Below are positions 32,950 to 43,384 of a stretch of DNA of 64,000 nucleotides, piece by piece. Under the pieces are notes generated by a model, which did no database searches, was not told the DNA's origin, and was given only the letters and a program-made list of their open reading frames with translations. The position numbers and the translations under genes are program-made. Position 1 is the stretch's first letter; each line of letters starts with the position of its first letter. The DNA is from Blastocladiella britannica. Lineage: Eukaryota; Blastocladiomycota; Blastocladiomycetes; Blastocladiales; Blastocladiaceae. The DNA is taken from positions 52,227-116,226 of the forward strand of contig MU624541.1 in NCBI GenBank assembly GCA_025349905.2, written 5' to 3'.

Positions 32950-33687
32950 CGACGGACTGCAGCCGCCCCGGCACCATTGTCCCATCCCGCCCCCGAGTCG
33001 TCCGGCAGCAGCTACCGCATTGATCTCGACACACGTGCGGTCGAGTGCCCCGACCATGCTACTTTCCGGTCCACGTCCGCCGTGGCTGCCCTGCACGACT
33101 GCGTGCGGTTCGGTATGATACCGCTCGGTGCGATCTTGACAGTACCAACCTACCACCTCCCTCTCAGCACGCAAGAGCACCCACACCTCGAGTCCGGATC
33201 GCTGCTCCTACCCGGCCCGCAATTCCAGCACGCATGGCTAGCAGTCCCCGGCGGCGCGGCCGTGACGCGGTTGGGCGAGGTGCTGGTGCCCGGCGTTCCA
33301 ATTCTCAAGGAATGGATCGACCCGCCGTTCCCTGGACAGCCCGGAACCGAGTTCCCGGTACCGAACGGGTTCAGCTGCGTTCGCCGCGTCTGGAGCTACC
33401 AGCGATCGGGATCGCTCACGTACTGGACCATGACGCGCACGTATCAAGATGGTGGGGCAACTTGGTCGATCAGCGTTCACGACGATCCCGACCGGCCAGT
33501 CGTGGCACCAACCGTCAAGGATGCCCGTCGCGAGCTGCAGAGTCGATACCATCCGACGGCGGAAGGGGCGGCGGTGGGGACGTCGGCCCATTTGGGGGCG
33601 GAGCGGACCGACTTGGTCGTCACTTTGCTGCTCGACTCGGTCCTCGGCCGGTGGGTTGCGCAGTTCCTGGGCGAGCCGTGGGATTGA
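30749..33687 (+). CDS. RAMA-PHD-ePHD-FYRN/FYRC chromatin protein without SET domain
   Basis: Three exons (30749-31883, 31959-32097, 32163-33687) give 932 residues. The N-terminus (about 5-95) resembles a RAMA domain: TLADLVTAGLIPPNAQIVF, TYPTLAAWCSAI, then SCWKVCQLLP. A basic AT-hook-like Pro/Arg/Lys stretch follows. PHD-type zinc fingers run from ~262 (LCGTCSGWIRPGG, CPVCKDSSPHGELVRC, CQNCAINTALGHVCPLC). An extended PHD begins at ~531 (CSICANTSDHD, WVHTGCAAWS, CAICGSFGASVPC). After a poly-Gln run come FYRN-like (VTRLGEVLVPG, PNGFSCVRRVWS) and FYRC-like segments. This order, multi-PHD, ePHD, FYR, is that of MLL/Trithorax, but no SET domain follows; the stop comes at 33687. An alternative start lies 12 nt upstream. 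It probably acts on histone tails or modified DNA. Confidence 0.78.
32898..32950 (+). repeat. (CAA)n microsatellite encoding poly-Gln
   Basis: About 17 consecutive CAA codons between the ePHD and FYR parts of the chromatin protein. It is almost pure CAA, unlike the mixed CAG/CAA run in the RhoGAP gene, which suggests recent slippage. Confidence 0.9.
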
Positions 33688-33849
33688 CTGTGCTTTAAGT
33701 GGCGTTGGAAATTCATTGATTTTTTTTTTTTCGTAAGGAAGCCAACCAGTTCCTCTTGGGCTCCTTGAAGAGCCGCCGGTCGGCATCACACACCAACCAA
33801 AGAAGATTATACGCTGTGGTCGTCGTTGGTCGTGGTCGTCCCTCGTAGC

Positions 33850-34559
33850 ATGACGAACAACAAAAAGACTGATTCATTCACCCCAAATCTGGACCTGGAG
33901 AAGCAGCCAGTCCCGTTCTCGTGGGCACCGGCAAACCAGCAAGCATCTCGACGCCGCCGCCGCAACTGCGCAATCGCCATCTTTGCCGTGGTGGCCATTG
34001 CCGTCGGAACGTACCTTGCTCTGTGGCTCACATGGGCCGATACGCCCATAATGTTGGACTTTATCACCATCACGCAGTCGTTGGCCGCGGACAGCGGCAC
34101 CGCCTTCAGTGCCCAGATTAGTATCATGAACACCCGGTCCGAGCAAATCGAAGTCAATTCGTTTCCGGTCGAGGTACTTACTATCTTTTGATTTTTCGGA
34201 GGGTACGAGGGCACTAGTCTCACAACGCAAAAACATCATTGGAACAGGTACTGGCCAGGGATACTGGCAACTCGCTCCTCACCCTCACCATCCCCGGCTC
34301 AGTGACGCTCCCGCCCTTCAAGGCGATACGGCTCAATGTGACCCTTGACGCGGACGGGATCGCGCCCGTGCTGCAGTTTTGCGGCAACGGGCCCGTGCAG
34401 CCGCGCCAGGCGGTGGTCATGAACGGCAAAGTGGCGGTGCAGGGCTGGCGCTCTCTCCTCCCTCACCTGAGCGTCTCCTCGCGACTGTCCGATATCCCTT
34501 GCCCGACAGTCGCATCTCCGAATGGGCCAACGTTGCTGAAGAAGGTGAAAGGCGTATGA
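33850..34559 (+). CDS. single-pass membrane protein with LEA2-like outer domain
   Basis: Two exons (33850-34173, 34248-34559) give 211 residues. A basic RRRRR stop-transfer-like patch precedes one strong membrane helix (CAIAIFAVVAIAVGTYLALW). After it comes a beta-rich region: TITQSLAADSGTAFSAQIS, then NTRSEQIEVNSFPVEV and LPPFKAIRLNVTLDAD. This alternation of strands and the N-T/P-F pattern resemble LEA type-2 / DUF3712-like domains of fungal vacuolar or plasma membrane proteins, a weak similarity by eye. The topology would be a cytosolic N-terminus (~38 residues) and a lumenal or outer C-terminus. The function is unknown. The start at 33850 is the first ATG in frame. Confidence 0.6.
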
Positions 34560-34574
34560 ATGTATTATTTCTGT

Positions 34575-35752
<1,178 letters not shown>

Positions 35753-38700
35753 TTACACGTGGTCGTCGACGGCAGTCACAGCCGCAGGGGTGGCCGAGCG
35801 TCGCGGAAGACTCAGCGACATGCCGCCGCCATGCAACGACAGTCCGTCGAGATCGCCGCTCTTGTCGTGCCCCGCCGACGCCGGTGCTGGTACAGCTGGT
35901 GGTGGTGACGCGTCGCCGCCAACGGGCACGGAATGCGATCGCTTTGCCTTGAACTTTGGCGGCAACGGCGGCGGCAATAATGGAGGGCCCGTGGCAGTCA
36001 CTGGGGACGTCAATGCCGACGACGACTGCGACTTCGACTGTGGCGACGACGTAGGCAGGATCAGCTCTGCTTCTTCCGCTTGGTGGGGGGCAGCAGCCGG
36101 GTAATCATTGTCACCCAAAGACAAAAGCGCAAGCGCATGGTCAATCCCCACCACCTCACTCGTGGCATCGCCCTGGTCGCCATGCATCGGGAAAATGCTG
36201 GTCGTAAACGAGGCTGGCCGGCCAATCGTCATGATGGCCTTGGACGAGGGCGTCGCGTCGCCACCGTGCGGCACCGGAATGGTGATGGTCGGCAGCCTAC
36301 TGTCGACCTCTTGCTCCTCCTCTGCCATGGGCGAGAGTGGCGCGGGTCCCGACGTGACGCGCGGGTTGGACGGGAGCATACCCGGCGGAATATCCAATGC
36401 TGCCGACAGAGCCAACGGTATGAGCGCGGGCAGTCCGTCCATAGGCGAAGAAAGGGCCGTGGGCGAGGCGGAAGACGTGGTGGCGGCAGCACTCGAGTTG
36501 GTGCCGAAACCGACGGGCACCGTGACTGTGGGCTCGGGTGCTGTCGTGGTGGTCGAAGACCCGTCCAGTCCCTGCACAGGAATGGCGCCAACGGTCCGTG
36601 GCAGCGAAAAGACGCCGCCCTCGCGAGCGCGCTGGTCGCGCGTGGACTTGATCTTGTCCTGGAGCGCCAGCAGGAACCCCTGCCGGCCTTTCTCGTCCGA
36701 CAGCGAGAGCACATACGACAGCGGCAGCTGCTGCTCTTTACTCGCCGCATCGCCCAGGCCGCCGCCGCCGCCACCACCGCCCATCCCGGAGCCAAGGGCC
36801 ACGCCGGCAGAGCGCAGGCCGCTAAATGCGTTGACAGCAGATTTGACGGCAGCAGAAGGACCGTGGCCGGCCTTGGCATTGAGCGTGGTGGAGCTCGTCG
36901 AAAGAGACCCGGCGCGAATGTCCAGCACCACCATCCCGGATCCGCCCTCGGACGCCGTCAGATCAGCCAAGTCGAGGAGCCGGATGAACTTGACTTTACC
37001 CTTTTTGTGCACGCGCGCCAGGAGCAACAGATCGCTCATGAGGTACAACCGGAGCGGGTGGTGCTTGGACGACGCCGCCACAAGCGACAGGAGCGACCCG
37101 GCGACGCCCGACGCCGACGCGGCAGCCGCGCCCATGCCCGTCACCTCGCCCGCGTCCACCTCCAAAATCAGGCGACGCGAGTACTTGATCACGATCGGCG
37201 GGCACCCTTCCACCTGCTTGAACATGGTGAACATGCGCGTCATCTCCTCCTCCTGCTGCTTGACGTGATTGACCTGCGCGGCCATCTCGTTCATGATCCC
37301 CAGCGCCGACGTGAGGTGCTCATAGTCTGGGTGGTCGGTTGGTGTGTGCTTGCGAACGTCCTTGAGCAGCAGCGGGTATCGGGTGGCGCGCTGGATCGGC
37401 AAAATCAAGAAATCCTGCAGCTGCTGCCGGTTCGTGTCGCGCGAGTGCTTGCACTTTTCGTTGAACTGCTTGAACCCGGCGTTGGATTCCTCGGCACGGC
37501 GGACCATCGCCAGCGCGTTCGAGTAGTTGTCGACAAACCGCAGAAACACCGAAAAGCCCTCGCCCTGGGCCAAAAACAGCGGCGCCATAATCGACTGCTC
37601 GTCGTCCCACGAATCCATGACCACCGCGAGCTCTTTGGCGAACTGGGTCGAAAATTCGAGCAGCGCCTCGACGCCCGTAAATACGAGCCGGATAAACACC
37701 TTGGGCACCAGCTTTTGCTCCTCGAGCGGCTGCTTGAATTGCGTGAGGAGGATCTTGAGCGACTCGCGGTACGACACTTCCGTCTCGTACATCTCGTGCG
37801 CGACATAGGATCGCAACTCGAGCTGCTTGAGGCGCTTTTCGAGAGAGAGGGTGGCCGAGTCACTCGCTCCGCCCGAAGCTGCCGACGCCGCGGTGGGGCC
37901 CATCGAGTCTGGAGCGCCAAACTCGCCGCCGCCGCCATTCGCAGAGACAAGTGTCGCATCGCCAGTGCTTGCAAACGAGTCGTCCAGGTCAGTCGTCAGG
38001 AAACTGGCATTGCCCGAGTCGGCAACAACCATTGTGGCGTCGCCATCGCCGCTGCCGCCATTTCCACCAGGAAGCGCCGAATCCGCGGACGAGTAGCGGT
38101 GCAAGTTGGGCGACGAGGCCGACCCACCAGAAGTGCCCGATGGTGGGTATCCCGAGTCCACGCTCATGCGAGGATCCACGTTGCTGTCGCCACCGTCCAC
38201 AAACAAGCCCGGGTCGGATGCGGGTCGCGGGAGAATAGACACGTCGCCAGGAGGTCGGCGCATGGATCCGTAGCGCGCCTGCTGCTGCTGCTGTTGTACA
38301 TCCTGCTGCGACATGCGTGCGGGTTGCTGGCCTGGCTGGTATTGCAGTGCCGGCGACGGACCGTAGCTCGTAGGGCCACCGCCCGGAATCGGGCCGGGCA
38401 TAGCGCCGCCGTTCGGGAACTGCTGTTGTTGCTGTTGCATTCCAGCTGCCATCGTCAGCCCGCCGTGTGACTGCGGGCGGCGGAGCGATGCGGTGCGGCC
38501 GCCAACCATGACTTGCTGATGCATTTGCTGCTGGGCCGGGTGCGGCATGCGATGTGCCAGTGACGAGGCGCGGGACGCGTACGCAGCTGCCGCGGCGGCC
38601 GCTGCTGCAGGGTCCTGCATGGGCGGCCCGGGGGATGCGCGCAACGGCGGCGATTGCATGGCAACGGAGGGATGCATTCCGCTTGGGACCAGCATACTCC

Positions 38701-40990
38701 CCCGCTGTGGGCCCTGCGGCTGCATGCCGTAGGGCACGCCGCCCTGGCCCTGGGGTGGCTGTCCGTACATGCCCGGGTGCCGCTGGTACGCCATTTGCTG
38801 AGCCGCAGCATGGTGGTAAGGCGAGACGGGCGCGTAGCCGCCTGGTCGCATCTGTGGCGACATTGGGTAGCCCTGGTGTGGTGGGGTGCCATGGGGCGTT
38901 GGTGGAGGCGGGCCAGTGTACCGATAAGCCACCGACGACTGGCGACCGAGGGATACTTGTGAGGGGATGTAGGGCTGTCCAGGAGCGATCGCAATTCGGC
39001 CGCCAAGTTGTTGTTGTGGATGTTGTTGCTGTTGTGGGTGATGTTGCGGCTGGCCAGGACGCATCATTCCAGAGGGGCGCATCTGGAACTGTGGACCAGG
39101 GCCGCCACTCGAGTACATGACACTGCTGCGACCGCCGCCCGACGGCGAACCTGGTCGCTGACCTATCGGTGAGCCTCCAGTACCCACGTACATGCCCGGC
39201 CGAGGCGGTTGCTGCTGGTGTTGTTGCTGCTGCAAATGAAGCTGATGCTGTTGCTGCTGGGGAGAAAGGCCAGATACCCGCATGGCAGCCATGGATGCGC
39301 GGCGTTGCATTTCGCTGGGCGAGAGTGCAGACGGCGGTGGCCCACCCCGGACAGAGTACTGGCGCTGGATGGCGGCAGCATTGGCCTGTGCCAGCACATG
39401 TTGTTGTTTTGCGCGAGCCGCGCGCTGCTGGCCCAGGAGTGTTGCAGTCGACGTGAGGTGCCGCAGAGACCGCGGTCGGAACACGGCGTCCTCGGGATCG
39501 GTGGGCTCGAGCGCCGAGTACACGGGCTGGTCGGGATCATCGTCGCCGTCGCCAACGCTGACGAGGTAGTACACTTTTGGGTGTTCAAAGAGAGCGCATG
39601 CGAGCAAGAAGCGGTTGGAGAGCAAAAAGAGCTGCTCTGTTTGCGGGACAGAGTCAAAGAACTTGATGGAGAGCACGTCGTCGCGAAACTCAATCAGGTA
39701 GATATCACCGAAAATGGACTGTGCGAGGACGGCGCACCCGGTTCCGCTGGGCGGCAGACCACGCACGGCCGTGTGGGACACTAAGTACAGCTCGGCGCCA
39801 AGTGTCAGCGAAGGGTGACGGGGAATGGGTACGCTCTGTGCTGCACGTCGCTCGTGGTACCAAACGACCATGTTGCGCGAGCACACGAGGACGCCGCCAG
39901 GACCGGCCGCGACAGAGGAGGAGGAGGAGGAAGCGGCGGCCGGGGCGGTGCCTGCGGGTGAGGCGCCATTATTTGCGCCGCCATTGGCGGTTGCGGCGGC
40001 GCTGACGGTGGGTTCTGCGATCGGCGAGGGCACGGGGATCACCATATTGGCGGACGAATCGACACGCACATCCCAGCGGCGAAAGACCTGGTTTTGCTCC
40101 AGGTCGAGCTCGTAAAAGACCAGCATCTTGTCCGCGGACGCAATGATATCGTCGCGGTAGGCCGACGCTGCGGCTGCCGAGGAGAGCGCTGCTGACATGG
40201 CGGACTTGTCGGACGCGCGGTGGGCTTCCAAGCAGGCGAAAATCGGGTTTCGCCATGGCGATTCCACCGACACGACGGCAAAAAGGGGAGACGACGGGAT
40301 GGCGTCCACTGTTCAATTTGGTGGTGAGTACAAATGGAGACCTGCAATAGCAAAAGTGAAGGAGGGAAGTACCGGTTGGGAGCGCGACCGAGAGCTTGGT
40401 CTCTGCTGGATCAATGAGGATATGCACGATCTTGCACTCTTCCACGTTGCCTGGTTAATGTGCGTGCGTTGCATGCGTAACTGGATGTCAAATACAATAT
40501 CCCAGGTGTATGAAAATAAGTAAAGAAGAGAGCGCGCACCAATCAGCACGCACCGGGACTTCCAGTCGGCGGTCATGTTGCGGCCCCAGCTAAGCCACGG
40601 GTGATGGGTTCCCTGATATTGCTCCTGGTCCACCAGCTCAAACGTGACGTTTTTGGGGTTGTACTCGAGGATCAGAATCGCACCGCCGTCCAGCGCGGCC
40701 AGAATGTAGTCCTTGGAGGCGGCCGAGGTCGCGTTCAGGCGCAGGCGCTCGAGGCCGCGGACCTCGGCGCCAAGGTTGCACTCGGCGATTTTGATGAGCG
40801 TGAACGATGCCGGGTCGATTTGGTACAGCTGAATGTGGCTGGCGCCGTTGGTGGTCAGGAGCAGCGCGCCCCACTCCATGCCGGCAAAGTAGCCTGTGAC
40901 GGCGCGTCGCTGGACGACCGGTGGCGGTGAGTCGGCGGCGACAGAGGCCATGGCCATCATGGCGGCGGCGGCCGAGGAACCGTAGCTCAT
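35753..40990 (-). CDS. SF3B3/RSE1-like propeller fused to a DH-PH RhoGEF
   Basis: Three exons (40990-40541, boundary base 40540 included, then 40450-40373 and 40308-35753) give 1694 residues. Residues 1-330 match the first part of SF3B3/RSE1: GAILILEYNPKNVTFE, ESPWRNPIFACLE, VFYELDLEQNQVFRRW, CAVLAQSIFGDIYLIEF, then FEHPKVYYLVSVGDGD and FRPRSLRHL. A Gln/Pro/Gly-rich linker of several hundred residues follows. Next comes a Dbl-homology domain at about 1000-1220 (SYVAHEMYETEVSYRESLKI, then LQDFLILPIQRATRYPLLLK) and a PH-like domain (RLYLMSDLLLLARV). The C-terminus is disordered. DH-PH proteins activate Rho GTPases; the propeller normally sits in the SF3b splicing complex. The link lies inside one open exon of 4.5 kb with no stop, so it is not a splicing artefact of my model. 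Confidence 0.85.
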
Positions 40991-41591
40991 GTATGTTTTT
41001 GAAAGGCGTTGTTGTTATCGCGCCGCCTCCAGTATTCTTGTTGTTGTTGGGTCGCTGCAAATGATGCTATGATATTACTGCAAGAGCTGTTTGCAGCAGG
41101 CGAACCGATTCGGGGTATGCTTCGTTGGTTTCGGGCGGCCGCTGTGTGAGCCTCACTCTTTTTGGACTTGCCTGTCTTGCTGGGCAGTTGAGCAGGAATT
41201 AAACACTTGCCTCGCGTGGGGAGAGAGTTTTTTTTTTCCACATCAATGACTTGATATGCTCTTTTGCATTGCCCGTCCTTGACGCCGGCACCATGGGCGA
41301 TACCGGGAACGGGGCGCGTCAGTGCTGCTGGAGGCGCGAAACACCCAGGTACGGTTGGCTCGGATCTCGTCTCTGCTCTTTTTTTAAAGGTCTGCAGCGG
41401 AGCGGGTCCATTATTGGCACCGCCGTCATTTGAATACAAAAAAAATCCAAGTCCGGTCAACTCTCTCTCTATGTTTACCCAAAAAAGAAAAGAAAAAAAT
41501 GTAGCGCCATTACAACAACAAGGTCCTCGTTCCCGCCGTACCTGAAAAACTTCCGTCCACGATTAAAGTCCCCAAGGTCACGTTTCCTCTT
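40991..41591. other. 601-bp spacer without a supported gene
   Basis: This is the upstream region of the SF3B3-RhoGEF gene and the 5' flank of tRNA-Leu. A minus frame at 40987-41460 has non-coding composition. There are T-rich tracts (about 41228-41238) and A-rich tracts near 41484-41500, a CAG-GTACGG string at about 41346-41354 that looks like an isolated donor site, and a TC run at 41462-41470. I see no conserved RNA fold or protein. Confidence 0.4.
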
Positions 41592-41675
41592 GGTACGATG
41601 GCCGAGTCGGTTAAGGCGAAGGTCTTAAGAACCTTTGGGTGCAAGCCCGCGTGGGTTCGAACCCCACTCGTACTA
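41592..41675 (+). tRNA. tRNA-Leu(UAA)
   Basis: The cloverleaf folds completely. The acceptor stem is GGTACGA/TCGTACT, T8 G9 follow, the D arm contains GCCGAGTCGGTTAAGGC, and the anticodon stem AAGGT/ACCTT carries loop CT-TAA-GA (anticodon UAA). The extra arm is long (TGGGTGCAAGCCCG), as required for a type II leucine tRNA. The T arm is GTGGG/CCCAC with loop TTCGAAC and the discriminator is A. No intron is present. A T-run downstream (about 41696-41706) is a pol III terminator. Confidence 0.94.
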
Positions 41676-41736
41676 TACTCAACGAGAACATGAGTTTTTT
41701 TTTTTTGCTCTTTCAACATTTTAACCAAACAAAAAA

Positions 41737-42788
41737 ATGGTGGTTGTCAACGGATTCAGCGTCTGTATCGAGGTCGACGGCGCGCCCGCTCGCGAATACA
41801 ATGTCCGCACCATCGAAAACCAGTGGACCAACGTGCTCGAGACCACCTGCGAAATTGCCTCCAAGTCGGACGCGCCCTTTTTGGCCAAGGTCAGCTTGAC
41901 GCCCGAGGCCAAGGAGGAGGCTGGCCGTATGCACTACCAGCAACAACCACCGTGCTATTTGGCCCAGCTCTTTGTCGACGGCCGCTCCATCCTCATCAGC
42001 GGCTCCCCGCTCTCGGAACGCCCGTCCTCGTTTGATTTTGCCGTCGACAACGGGATGAAGCGGTCACTCAAATTCTCGGCCATGCGTCCAGCCATTCTTC
42101 TCGAGGGCGGTGCAGCACATGGGCCCGGTCTCGATGACAAGCTTGTGGTGGAGGGCGAGGGCGCGGCTGAAGTTGGCACCATCAAAGTCCGCATTTCGAC
42201 CGGCCAGATCATCCATCGCGCCCATCCAGTGGCCTCCACGTCGCAGGCCAAGCAGGTCATTCTCAAGAAAAAGACGGTCAGCGACACGCGCATCACGCAT
42301 TCGACCGGGTAAGCTCCTCTTATTTTCATTGTTTTTTCGCTTGCGCATACTGATCTCGCTCAAAACGCGTCCGTCTCCAAAGCTATGGCGACGCGACTGG
42401 TGCCTACCACTCTGGCTCCACGCAGAGCTTGGCCGAAGTCACGGTGCATGATTTCATTTTCAAGTACTCGGATCTTGGTACTTGTTTTCCCTCATCCATT
42501 ACATGGTGCGCGGTCACTTATGCATGTATCCCGACAATAACAGGTCTCATGATCAGCCGGGGCATCATTGCCGATCCCAACAGTAACGCAGCGCCTTTGC
42601 GTCCCATCAAGCGCGACCGCAGTGAAATGACCGCACCTCTGGAGGCTCCTGCGCGCAAGCGGTCGCGCTCGGGCCCGGTGACGCTAAATGGAGACGACGA
42701 CGAGGACGACGACGACCATGACCGCTCGCACAGTAAAACTCCTCCGGGTAGGATTGTTATTACGCTCGATAGCGACGAAGGCGATTGA
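41737..42788 (+). CDS. DUF7918-like fungal protein
   Basis: Three exons (41737-42308, 42383-42477, 42544-42788) give 303 residues in consistent phase; donors are GTAAGC (the only GTAAG donor I used) and GTACTT. The N-terminal ~190 residues are a beta-rich domain. It opens with VVVNGFSVCIEVDGAPAREY and contains CYLAQLFVDGRSI and FDFAVDNGMKRSLKFSAM. That arrangement (a G-F-x-V-x-I-x-V-D-G start followed by an EY pair and a later F-x-F strand) resembles DUF7918, a fungal family of unknown role; the match is by eye only. The C-terminus is basic then very acidic (DDDEDDDDHD) and ends near IVITLDSDEGD, which resembles a SUMO-interacting motif. It starts 61 bp after tRNA-Leu. Confidence 0.62.
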
Positions 42789-43384
42789 ATCAATGTAAAA
42801 AATCTCTTCACCATTTTTTTTATCGTGACCGCATCTCATTGTATTCCTTTCTTTTGCGTGTCAAAATCCTCAAAAGAGAGCGGAACGATTCTTTATTATA
42901 TTTCTGGGCGACCAACTTCGCGTTATTCTCGGACTTGCGCGCGGGTACCCGGCCATCCACGCCCCCCACAAAAAAACGGAAACAAAAGCACCCCAACCAC
43001 ACAGCGAAAAAACGTGCGTCCATGTCGCGTCCTTTTTGATATTCTCTGCTCTTGCAGGCGAATCGACATTGAGGAGCGGCTCCGTCCTGACGTGTAAGTA
43101 AATAATCGGAATGCAGATCTTACAGCGAATCCCGTCGTCGCTCGCCTTATAAATCTCATACCCCACGAAAAACCCCATTTGTTGATTTATTTTGTACGTC
43201 CATTGGATTTACGATGCGGGATGCCGCGTTGATATCCAGAGAACGGCGGTGTTTTTTTTTTTTGTCGTATAAAAAAAAGCGACGAAAACACTCCGCCGGC
43301 CGTCGACTCGCGCCAGACCCCCGCTATATATTGTGAGTGAGCCCAATTTTAACGCTTTAAAAAAACAGGCTCTCTTCTTCAATC
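42789..43384. other. 596-bp spacer, unresolved; promoter of the PHD gene
   Basis: No gene is convincingly coded. One 36-bp segment (about 43060-43095) is flanked by a good acceptor (TGCTCTTGCAG) and by GTGTAAGTAAAT and reads RRIDIEERLRPDV on the plus strand, like a small terminal exon, but I find no matching upstream exon. A minus frame (43178-42870) is AT-rich and unlike host coding DNA. TATAAAAAAAA at about 43268-43278 lies ~110 bp before the PHD gene start and could be a TATA element. Confidence 0.35.

Noticed and set aside
41335..41356. Minus-strand string ACCGTACCTGG, which looks like a U1 snRNA 5' end with G at position 5 and would pair perfectly with GTNCG donors.
   Set aside because: I see no U1 stem-loop I sequence, no Sm site and no 3' stem downstream on that strand. 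The string is also simply the complement of a CAG-GTACGG donor, which is common here.
40987..41460. Minus-strand frame of 157 codons upstream of the SF3B3-RhoGEF gene.
   Set aside because: It has non-coding-like composition and no family, it ends inside the RhoGEF start region, and it may be untranslated leader.
42870..43178. Minus-strand frame beginning MGFFVGYEIYKASDDG.
   Set aside because: It has AT-rich composition unlike host coding DNA and no recognisable family, and it overlaps T-rich and A-rich spacer tracts.
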